A DNA stretch of 6,874 bases from NCBI GenBank assembly GCA_018262455.1, contig JAGSPR010000366.1:1-6874 (forward strand). The letters are read 5' to 3'. Made by a program: the position numbers and the translations under genes. Positions 1-5,683 of this stretch are shown here, piece by piece. The notes beneath the pieces were generated by a model. It worked only from the letters and a program-made list of their open reading frames with translations, had not been told where the DNA came from and did no database searches. The first letter of the stretch is position 1, and each line of letters begins with the position of its first letter. The stretch is from Deltaproteobacteria bacterium (GTDB lineage: Bacteria > Myxococcota > Polyangia > Haliangiales > Haliangiaceae).

Positions 1-3000
1 GCAGGACGCCCTCCGGTGACGCCTGCGCGATCTCGCGAGGCGTCAGCTCGTAGCCGGCTGCCTGGGCTTCCTGCACCGTCATCGTGGTGCGGGCGATCGG
101 GCTGCTCTCCCCGGCGCCGGTGATCGGAGCCGCATCGGGCGCGAGCGTCGTGCCCAGATGGGCGGCGACGGCCTCCGAGGTGAAGCCCGGCATCTTGGCG
201 TCCATCTCCTGCCCCTTCGCAGCGGCGTAGGCCGCGTGCGTGTCGTCGGCGCCGATCGGACTGAACAGCGCCTTGGCGCTGCGCCCCTTGCCCTGCGCTC
301 CGGTTGCATCGAGCGCCGCAACGCGCTGCTCGAGGCGAGCGATGTCCGCGTCGCTGAAGTGGCCCGCGCCCTGGGGCGAGTCCGCGATCGCCGCCCTCAT
401 ACGCTCGATGCCACCCACCGCGAGCGCATCGTTGCCGAGCAGCTCCTGGAACCTGGCGAGCGCGATGCCACGCTCGCGCGGGTTGCCGCTCGCGAGGACG
501 TTGAGCATGTCGTGGGGATCGGTCCCGACCGCGCCGGCGAGGCCGCTCTTGCCGGACATGCCGAGGCTCGCGAGCGCTTCCATCTGCGCTTCGGGGGTGG
601 TGCGCGTCCTCGCGATGTAGTCGAACGCCTTCTCGCACATCGTGTCGAGCGTCGGCTGCACCGCGGCCCGCGCTTCGGGGCTCATCGCCATGGCGGTCTC
701 GAACCGTGCGCGCTCGAGCTGGAGCTCCGGGTCGGCGCCGACGCGTGCCTGGGCTTGGACGTCGAGCACCTCGGGGATTCGATCCGAGAGTGCCGCAGCG
801 CCCTTCGCCGGATCCGCCTTCGCGGCCTGCGCCTGCAGGAACAGCTCCTCGGGCGTGAGAGGTGCAACGCGCGCCGGGGTCTCCGCGGTCGGCGCGACCG
901 GCTTCGCCGCGTCGACGGTCTGCGCGAGCTCCGGGCTGAGCGCGGCGAGCTCCGTCGGATTGACGGGGGATCCGGTCTCCTTCGGGCCCGTGCCCGGCGG
1001 GTGCTCCTTCGCCTGGTTGACGACGGCCTGCACTTCCTCGGGCAGGCCCGCGATGACCTCCTGCGGGATCTGGTCCGCGGGATTGACCACCGGCGCCGCC
1101 GATTCCGCCGCCAGCCTCATCGCCTGCGCCTCGAGGCGCTTCGTCGACACGGTCTGGCCGGCGTTCATCAGGCCGCCCTGGATTCCGCCGGTGCCCATGC
1201 TGGTGCCGAACCGGGTGGCCACGTCCTCCCACCGCCCGTCGAACGCGCCCGCGGTCAGCGCCGTCTGCGCGGCGCCGCCGGCCGCGCCGCCGACCATCCC
1301 GGTGCCGAACGAGCCGCGGATGGTGTTCGGGTCGAACAGGTTCAACTGATCCGCCGCCGCGCCCATGAACGTCTGTCCCGCGCCACCCGCCATGTTGCTG
1401 GCCACGTTGCCGCCGACCGTCGTCAGGAAGTTGCCGACGCCGTTGCCGGGCCCACGCCAGGTCCGCTCGTCCAGCAGCCCCTGCGCCGTGCCGCTCACCA
1501 GGCCCTGCGCCGCGCCCTGCGCCAGCTGGGTCGCCATCGTGTTCGCGAACGAACCACCGACCCCGGGGGCGAAGGTGCCGACGCCGTGCTCGGCGAGCAG
1601 CGCCGGCAGCCCCTGCACCGCGGCCCCCGACGCCATCGCGCCGGCGGTCAACGCGTTCACACCCGTCATCGCCAGATCCAGGCCCGCTGCCTCCGCGCCA
1701 TACGCTTCGCCCGAGACGGAGCGCTTGACGGCCATCGAGGTGAGGCCGCCGGCGAGCGCGCCCGCTCCCATCGCGAGCGACGTCGCGCCGATGCCGGTCG
1801 CCGCGCCCGCCGAGGCCATGAAGCTCGCCAGCGCCGGCACCGCGGCGCCCGCACCGAGGCCACCGGTCGCCGCGGTCACCGCGACGGTCGCGACGATCGC
1901 CGCACCCGTCGCCGCGCCATTGGCGACCGAGTCTTGCGCGGCGTGGTACGCGTCCTGATCCTGGTCCTGGTAGCCGAGGACGCGGTGGATCTCCTGCTCC
2001 GCCGCCGCGCGCGCGTCGGGCGTGGCGGCGTTGTTCATCTGCTCGCGCAGCACACCGAGGCGGTTGTGCTGGGCATCGAGCTGCACGCCCGCGTCGAAGA
2101 ACACGTCGGTGAAGCCGCCGAACACGCCGGCGCCGGAGCCGCGCTCGAAGTCGTGCGCCGAGTCCGCGCGCCGCAGCCGCTCCTCGGTCGACAGCCCGCG
2201 CTCACCACCGAGGCTCTGCGAGATGTAGAACTCGTCGCGGCCCGACAGCTCGCCGCGCATCTCGTCCTGGAGGTTCTTGCCGCCGTATCGCGCGGCGTAG
2301 TCGGTCTGCAGCTGCGCCGCCTGGGTGGGGTCGAGGCCGCGCAGCGCATCGCGCATCATCTCTTCGTCGGTGCCGATGCCGTCCATCGCGTAGCGCATCG
2401 CGAACACCGGATCGAGCCGGCCGTTCGCCGCGAGCTGGGTGGCGCGCTCGCCGTCCATGGCGCCGAGCTCGTCGGCGAGCATCGCGTCGAGGTTCGTCCC
2501 GTTCGCGCCACCGAACCGCGTGTTGTACGCGGCGATGACCGCCGCGCGCTGCGCCGGGTCGGCGACCTGGAGTTGCTGGAAGATCGCGTCCTCGTCGGTG
2601 CCGAGCCCTGACGCGGCCGCCTGGATCCGGACCGCGGCGGCGCCCGCGGCGTCGCCGGTCATCAGCGCGCCCGAGAGCTGGAGGTCGGTGCCCTCCATCT
2701 CGTCGGCCATGTCGGTCTGCAAGCTGCGCTTGGTGCGTTGCTGGTACGCGGCCGCGACCCGATCGCGATGCGCTTGATCCGTACAGCCCTCGAGCACCTT
2801 GTTGATGCCGTCTTCGTCGGTGCCGAGGCCCATGCCGAGGAAGCCGCCGGACATCGCGTCCTCGAGCAAGATGGCGTCGGCTTCGTCGGTGTTCCCGGAC
2901 GACAGCGAGGTCGCGACTTGCGCGTCGGTGCCGCCGAGCTCGTCGGCCAGCATCGCGGACAGCGTTCCCCCGTTGGTTCGCCGCGCGTACTCGGCCTCGA

Positions 3001-3550
3001 CCTGCGCCCGCACCCCCGGATCGGAGATTCCGCGCAGCGTGCTCAGGATGGCGTCTTCGTCGGTGCCGAGGCCGTTCGACGCCCGCACCAGCGTGGCGGC
3101 GGCGGCCTGCACGGGATCCGCCGACATCGCGGCGGTCGCCGATGCGAGGTCATCTCCGTCGAGCTCCTCGGCGAGGACCGCGTCGAGGCTCGTGCCGTAG
3201 TGGTTCTGGTACTCCGCTTTGATCGCCGCGATCTCGGCGGGAGATCGGCCACGAAGCGCGGCGTGGATCGCATCCTCGTTGGTGCCCCAGCCGTCGGTCG
3301 CCGCGAAGATCTGGCCGGCCGCGCGACTCATCGCGGCCTGGTCGACTGGAGGAGCCTGTGCGGGCCCCGCGCCGGGCGTCGCCGGCGGAGCGATCGTCGG
3401 CGCGGGCGCCACGACCGGAGCGGGCGCGACCGTCGTCGGCGCCGGCGCGACCGTCGGTTCCGGCGCAGCGTGCGGAGGCACCACCGGCGTGGTGGGCGTC
3501 GCCGGCGTGTCCCACCACGAACCGACCGATCCGGACAGCAGATCGAACAC
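1..3550 (-). CDS. Large annexin-repeat protein, C-terminus cut by window edge
   Basis: 1183 codons are visible without a stop, and the gene continues past the left edge. Seen in order: a short N-terminus with W12 and W13; a Pro/Ala-rich linker (about 18-68) with PAPT/VAPAP-type repeats; five annexin-like repeats (about 71-450), each with a G-x-G-T loop followed by D/N-E (T90, T163, T244, T318, T394); a charged segment (about 451-540); a Gly/Ala-rich hydrophobic region (about 541-605) able to form two or three membrane-type helices; a Gly-rich part with a duplicated module (666-727 and 746-800); and an Ala-rich helical C-terminal part (about 800-1183) without a domain I recognise. In eukaryotic annexins such repeats bind acidic phospholipid through calcium; bacterial annexin-like proteins are known but little characterised. 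There is no clear signal peptide. The GTG start is chosen because an in-frame TGA lies two codons upstream and AGGA/GAGG precedes it. A role as a secreted effector, toxin or membrane-binding protein is inference. The reading frame is secure; the function is not. Confidence 0.9.
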   Translation of the reverse strand, partial: MFDLLSGSVGSWWDTPATPTTPVVPPHAAPEPTVAPAPTTVAPAPVVAPAPTIAPPATPGAGPAQAPPVDQAAMSRAAGQIFAATDGWGTNEDAIHAALRGRSPAEIAAIKAEYQNHYGTSLDAVLAEELDGDDLASATAAMSADPVQAAAATLVRASNGLGTDEDAILSTLRGISDPGVRAQVEAEYARRTNGGTLSAMLADELGGTDAQVATSLSSGNTDEADAILLEDAMSGGFLGMGLGTDEDGINKVLEGCTDQAHRDRVAAAYQQRTKRSLQTDMADEMEGTDLQLSGALMTGDAAGAAAVRIQAAASGLGTDEDAIFQQLQVADPAQRAAVIAAYNTRFGGANGTNLDAMLADELGAMDGERATQLAANGRLDPVFAMRYAMDGIGTDEEMMRDALRGLDPTQAAQLQTDYAARYGGKNLQDEMRGELSGRDEFYISQSLGGERGLSTEERLRRADSAHDFERGSGAGVFGGFTDVFFDAGVQLDAQHNRLGVLREQMNNAATPDARAAAEQEIHRVLGYQDQDQDAYHAAQDSVANGAATGAAIVATVAVTAATGGLGAGAAVPALASFMASAGAATGIGATSLAMGAGALAGGLTSMAVKRSVSGEAYGAEAAGLDLAMTGVNALTAGAMASGAAVQGLPALLAEHGVGTFAPGVGGSFANTMATQLAQGAAQGLVSGTAQGLLDERTWRGPGNGVGNFLTTVGGNVASNMAGGAGQTFMGAAADQLNLFDPNTIRGSFGTGMVGGAAGGAAQTALTAGAFDGRWEDVATRFGTSMGTGGIQGGLMNAGQTVSTKRLEAQAMRLAAESAAPVVNPADQIPQEVIAGLPEEVQAVVNQAKEHPPGTGPKETGSPVNPTELAALSPELAQTVDAAKPVAPTAETPARVAPLTPEELFLQAQAAKADPAKGAAALSDRIPEVLDVQAQARVGADPELQLERARFETAMAMSPEARAAVQPTLDTMCEKAFDYIARTRTTPEAQMEALASLGMSGKSGLAGAVGTDPHDMLNVLASGNPRERGIALARFQELLGNDALAVGGIERMRAAIADSPQGAGHFSDADIARLEQRVAALDATGAQGKGRSAKALFSPIGADDTHAAYAAAKGQEMDAKMPGFTSEAVAAHLGTTLAPDAAPITGAGESSPIARTTMTVQEAQAAGYELTPREIAQASPEGVL
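1151..1555 (-). repeat. Duplicated Gly/Ala-rich module within the large protein
   Basis: Residues 666-727 and 746-800 of the large minus-strand protein align as two copies of one module. Each starts with GSF, runs through a Gly/Ala/Gln-rich stretch (QGAAQGL against GGAAQTAL), reaches a single Trp (W698, W774), continues with F-x-T-x-x-G, and ends in A-G-Q-T (GAGQT, NAGQT). The distance from the first Gly to Trp is 32 and 28 residues, and from Trp to the final Thr 29 and 26. An 18-residue spacer separates the copies. The pattern suggests paired Gly-zipper helices, possibly membrane-associated, arising by internal duplication. The alignment was made by eye. Confidence 0.5.
2201..3340 (-). repeat. 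Five tandem annexin-like repeats
   Basis: These code residues 71-450 of the large minus-strand protein. Approximate repeat borders are 71-146, 147-220, 225-301, 302-378 and 379-450. The loops read DGWGTNED, NGLGTDED, MGLGTDED, SGLGTDED and DGIGTDEE. Spacing between loop threonines is 73, 81, 74 and 76 residues, close to the roughly 70-residue annexin unit. Each repeat continues with an A/L-rich helix, an 'AEY/AAY/TDY' helix, and an 'LxxxLAxEL'-type helix with acidic residues. In repeats 1 and 3 an acidic residue (E129, D283) falls exactly 38 residues after the GxGT loop, the spacing of the annexin type II calcium site; in the others an acidic residue lies one to three positions away. At DNA level the loops give a recurring tcgtcggtgccga on the plus strand. 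Confidence 0.85.
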
Positions 3551-3554
3551 CGTG

Positions 3555-3563
3555 CCTCATCCT
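3555..3563 (-). promoter_or_regulatory. Ribosome binding site deciding the GTG start of the large gene
   Basis: Read on the minus strand the sequence is AGGATGAGG followed by CACG and GTG. AGGA has 9-nt spacing and GAGG 4-nt spacing to GTG. An in-frame TGA overlaps this site, so the large protein cannot start further upstream. The ATG inside the site is in another frame and opens only an Arg-rich shadow frame. Confidence 0.5.
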
Positions 3564-3614
3564 ACGATCGTCGAGCGCGAGACGTCCCTCGCAGAACGAA
3601 GAAAGTCGCGTCGC

Positions 3615-4079
3615 TCAGTCGACGTAGATGCCGGCCGTCGACTTGCCGTCCTTGAGCGCGCGCCAAGGCTTCGGAAACCATACGAAGCGATCGTCGAGCC
3701 AGACCAGTCCGTCATAGGCCATGCCGAGGGTCGTACCTGGTCGTACATACTTCCACGCAGACCAGATCCGGTCGGGCACGAGGTGCGGCGCCAGCGCCTT
3801 GTAGCCTCCCGGGAACCCCGGCGATTCACCGCCGAGTTGATCGGCCCGCGCCGACCACAGCTGCAGCTCGGTCTGCTCGGCGTGGGCCGTGATCTCGGGC
3901 GTCCGCGCCCACAGCGCCGAGAAGTGCAGCTCCATCGCGGGCGCGATGGTGGCGTTGAACACGCGCGCGTAGTCCTCGGGACGCGGCGCGAACGCCGCCA
4001 CCCCTGCGGCGCCCGCCGTCGGGGCTGCGGCGAGCAAGGGCGTGGCGATCGCGCGGATCTTTTCGATGTCGTCGGTCAC
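3615..4079 (-). CDS. Hypothetical 154-residue Trp-rich protein
   Basis: I do not recognise a family. The predicted protein has 154 residues, starts at GTG (VTDDIEKIRAIATPLL) and ends in AGIYVD before TGA. GAGG lies 9 nt before the GTG, which supports this start. It has an Ala-rich N-terminal third (about 10-31) and then a more polar part with seven Trp (57, 75, 106, 109, 127, 134, 139), which is high for this length. The C-terminal half contains GMAYDGLVWLDDRFVWFPKP, which looks like alternating aromatic beta strands, so a small soluble folded domain is likely. No signal peptide or convincing membrane helix is seen. The large annexin-repeat gene follows after 64 bp on the same strand, so co-transcription is plausible; the ABC1-family kinase gene is divergent on the other side. 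A partner, chaperone or immunity-type role for the large protein is possible but rests on position only. Confidence 0.8.
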   Translation of the reverse strand: MTDDIEKIRAIATPLLAAAPTAGAAGVAAFAPRPEDYARVFNATIAPAMELHFSALWARTPEITAHAEQTELQLWSARADQLGGESPGFPGGYKALAPHLVPDRIWSAWKYVRPGTTLGMAYDGLVWLDDRFVWFPKPWRALKDGKSTAGIYVD

Positions 4080-4147
4080 GGAACCGAGCCTCGCACGACC
4101 CGACGCGCTTGGGAATCGAGCTGCGATGCGTGCGCGGGACCACCCGG
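4080..4147. promoter_or_regulatory. Divergent intergenic region, inferred promoters
   Basis: This 68-bp gap separates the starts of the minus-strand 154-residue gene and the plus-strand ABC1-family kinase gene, so promoters for both directions should lie here or reach into the gene starts. I see no convincing -35/-10 pair or operator. GGGA at 4136-4139 sits 8 nt before the kinase ATG and may act as a weak ribosome binding site. The region shrinks to 29 bp if the kinase instead starts at the in-frame TTG at 4109. Confidence 0.3.
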
Positions 4148-5596
4148 ATGCGGTATGCGACCTTCGTGTTCTGGCTCGTCACCATCGCGCTCGCGCTGTT
4201 CGCGATCGGGATGTGGCTCGGACGCGGCCATCTGCCGTCGGGCCGGCTCGGGCGGCTGGCGCGGATCGGGCGAATGAGCGCGGCGCTGTCGGCGTCGTGG
4301 CTCGGCGCCCAGCTCCGGCGGGTGTTCGCGAGCCGCGCAGGTCGCAAACGGATCGACGACGCGCAGCGAGCAGCGGCGGCCAAGCGGGTCGCCGAAACGA
4401 TGGGCTCGATGAAGGGCGCGTTCATGAAGCTCGGCCAGATGATGTCGTTCATCTCGGACGCGATCCCCGAGGAGCTCCGCGCGCAGCTCAAGCAGCTGCA
4501 GTCCGATGCGCCGCCGATGGAGTTCCCACTGGTGCGCGACACCGTCGAGCGCGAGCTCGGTGGAACCCTCGAGCGGTTGTTCGCGCGGTTCGACGAGACG
4601 CCGCTGGCCGCCGCGTCGATCGGCCAGGTCCACCGCGCCACGCTGCCGACCGGCGAGGAGGTCGTGGTCAAGGTCCAGTATCCGGGCGTCGCGGACGCGA
4701 TCCGCGCCGACCTCGCGAACGCCGCGCTGCTCCAGCAGATGCTGCGCGCGCTGTATCCGGCGCACGATCCCAAGCCCGTGATCGAGGAGCTCCGCAGCCG
4801 GATCTTCGAGGAGTTCGACTACACCAACGAGCTCAAGAACCTCGACGAGTTCTGCGCTCTCTATGCGGGTCATCCGTTCATCGTGATCCCGCGGGGCTTC
4901 CCCTCGCACTCGACCGCGAAGGTGCTGACGCTCGAGTACATCGCGGGCCGCCGGTTCGACGAGGTGCTCGGTGATCCACCCGAGCAACGCAGCCGCTACG
5001 CCGAGATCATCTACCGGTTCGTGTTCGGCACGATCCTCCGGCATCGGCTGTTCAACGGCGATCCTCACCCGGGCAACTACCTGTTCCAGGACGACCGCGT
5101 CGTGTTCCTCGACTTCGGCTGCGTCAAGCGGTTTCCCGACGACATGGCGCGCACGTGGGCGGGCCTGGTGACGTCGCACTTCTCGGGAGACCGCGCCGCG
5201 TTCCGGGAGGGCCTCGTCGCGCTCCAGTTCCTCAAGGCCGAGTCCTCGCTCGACGCCGACCGGCTGTATGGCTACTTCCAGCTGTTCTACGAGCCGTTCC
5301 GGTTCGATCGCGAGTTCGCGTTCAGCCGCGAGTACATCGTATCGACGTTCCGCCAGGTGTTCGCCCCGGATGGCGAGTTCGCGGGCATGTCGAAGCAGCT
5401 CAACATGCCCGGCCACTTCGTGTTCGTGAACCGGATCCAGTGGGGCGTGTTCTCGATCCTCGGCCAGCTCGCCGCGCGCGCGAACTACCACCGGATCCAT
5501 CGCGAGTACCTGTTCGGCGAGCCCCCAGCGACGCCGCTCGGCGAGCTCGATCACGTGTATCAGCTCGAGCGCGGCGTCGCCCTACCGCCACCCTGA
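4148..5596 (+). CDS. ABC1/AarF/UbiB-family atypical protein kinase-like ATPase
   Basis: The 482-residue protein carries the ABC1 (UbiB/COQ8) family signature. Visible motifs are KxGQ (K94-L-G-Q97); the Ala-rich loop AAASIGQVH (154-162), which replaces the usual Gly loop; the ATP-binding lysine in VVVKVQYPG (K175); E222-x-D224 in EEFDYTNE; the catalytic-loop motif NGDPHPGN (303-310, D305); and the DFG metal site (D322-F-G324). Family members support ubiquinone or other isoprenoid-lipid metabolism, or lipid homeostasis, through ATPase activity; the substrate here is unknown. A hydrophobic stretch at about 4-24 looks like an N-terminal membrane anchor. UbiB itself instead has C-terminal membrane helices, so I give no symbol. 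The first position of the usual H-[AG]-D-P-H-P-G-N is Asn. I chose the ATG at 4148 because GGGA precedes it; an in-frame TTG at 4109 would add 13 residues. No ubiquinone-biosynthesis genes are visible nearby. A PLP-enzyme gene follows after 87 bp on the same strand. Confidence 0.93.
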   Translation: MRYATFVFWLVTIALALFAIGMWLGRGHLPSGRLGRLARIGRMSAALSASWLGAQLRRVFASRAGRKRIDDAQRAAAAKRVAETMGSMKGAFMKLGQMMSFISDAIPEELRAQLKQLQSDAPPMEFPLVRDTVERELGGTLERLFARFDETPLAAASIGQVHRATLPTGEEVVVKVQYPGVADAIRADLANAALLQQMLRALYPAHDPKPVIEELRSRIFEEFDYTNELKNLDEFCALYAGHPFIVIPRGFPSHSTAKVLTLEYIAGRRFDEVLGDPPEQRSRYAEIIYRFVFGTILRHRLFNGDPHPGNYLFQDDRVVFLDFGCVKRFPDDMARTWAGLVTSHFSGDRAAFREGLVALQFLKAESSLDADRLYGYFQLFYEPFRFDREFAFSREYIVSTFRQVFAPDGEFAGMSKQLNMPGHFVFVNRIQWGVFSILGQLAARANYHRIHREYLFGEPPATPLGELDHVYQLERGVALPPP

Positions 5597-5600
5597 TCCA

Positions 5601-5614
5601 GCCCGGTCACGGGC
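5601..5614 (+). terminator. Weak hairpin after the ABC1-kinase gene
   Basis: The stem is GCCCG/CGGGC with a GTCA loop, starting 4 nt after the TGA of the kinase gene. The stem is all G-C but only 5 bp, and no T-run follows, so an intrinsic terminator is uncertain. Confidence 0.22.
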
Positions 5615-5624
5615 GCATGCCGCT

Positions 5625-5683
5625 CACGTGGCTGCGCTCGTGCGAGGTTCCCTGCCACGCCTCGCTCGTGCTATCGCACGTGG
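5625..5683. promoter_or_regulatory. Intergenic repeats ahead of the PLP-enzyme gene
   Basis: The 87-bp gap contains CACGTGG at 5625-5631 and again at 5677-5683, the second touching the ATG at 5684. The core CACGTG is palindromic. Between them CGCTCGTGC occurs at 5635-5643 and 5663-5671, and GCGAGG (5642-5647) pairs with CCTCGC (5660-5665) as a 6-bp stem. This may be an operator pair or a 5'-UTR structure. I see no clear -10/-35 element, and in GC-rich DNA such repeats can arise by chance. Confidence 0.3.

Noticed and set aside
158..2611. Open frame of 817 codons on the plus strand
   Set aside because: It is exactly codon-register antisense to the annexin-repeat gene. TTA, CTA and TCA codons are rare in this GC-rich gene, so the antisense frame stays open; it ends where the real gene uses a TCA serine (residue 313). 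The product is Arg-rich and domain-free.
2355..3300. Recurring tcgtcggtgccga at about 75-codon spacing, which could look like a DNA repeat array
   Set aside because: The copies are in frame and code the GTDED loops of the annexin repeats, with diverged sequence between them; protein repeats explain them, not a CRISPR or binding-site array.
3577..3592. Hairpin GCGAG-ACGTCC-CTCGC between the two minus-strand genes
   Set aside because: It has only a 5-bp stem with no T-run on the minus strand; too weak to call a terminator and expected by chance at this base composition.
4109..4147. TTG start giving 13 extra residues on the kinase
   Set aside because: No ribosome binding site is seen before the TTG, the extra residues precede the hydrophobic anchor, and the ATG at 4148 has a better context. 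It is not excluded.
2738..4277. Several overlapping plus-strand frames (2738-3655, 3219-4277)
   Set aside because: They run across the minus-strand genes and their intergenic gap, are Arg- or Ser/Ala-rich, and show no domain.
4076..5554. Open frame of 492 codons on the minus strand
   Set aside because: It is codon-register antisense to the ABC1-family kinase, whose motifs are unmistakable. The antisense product shows only biased composition.
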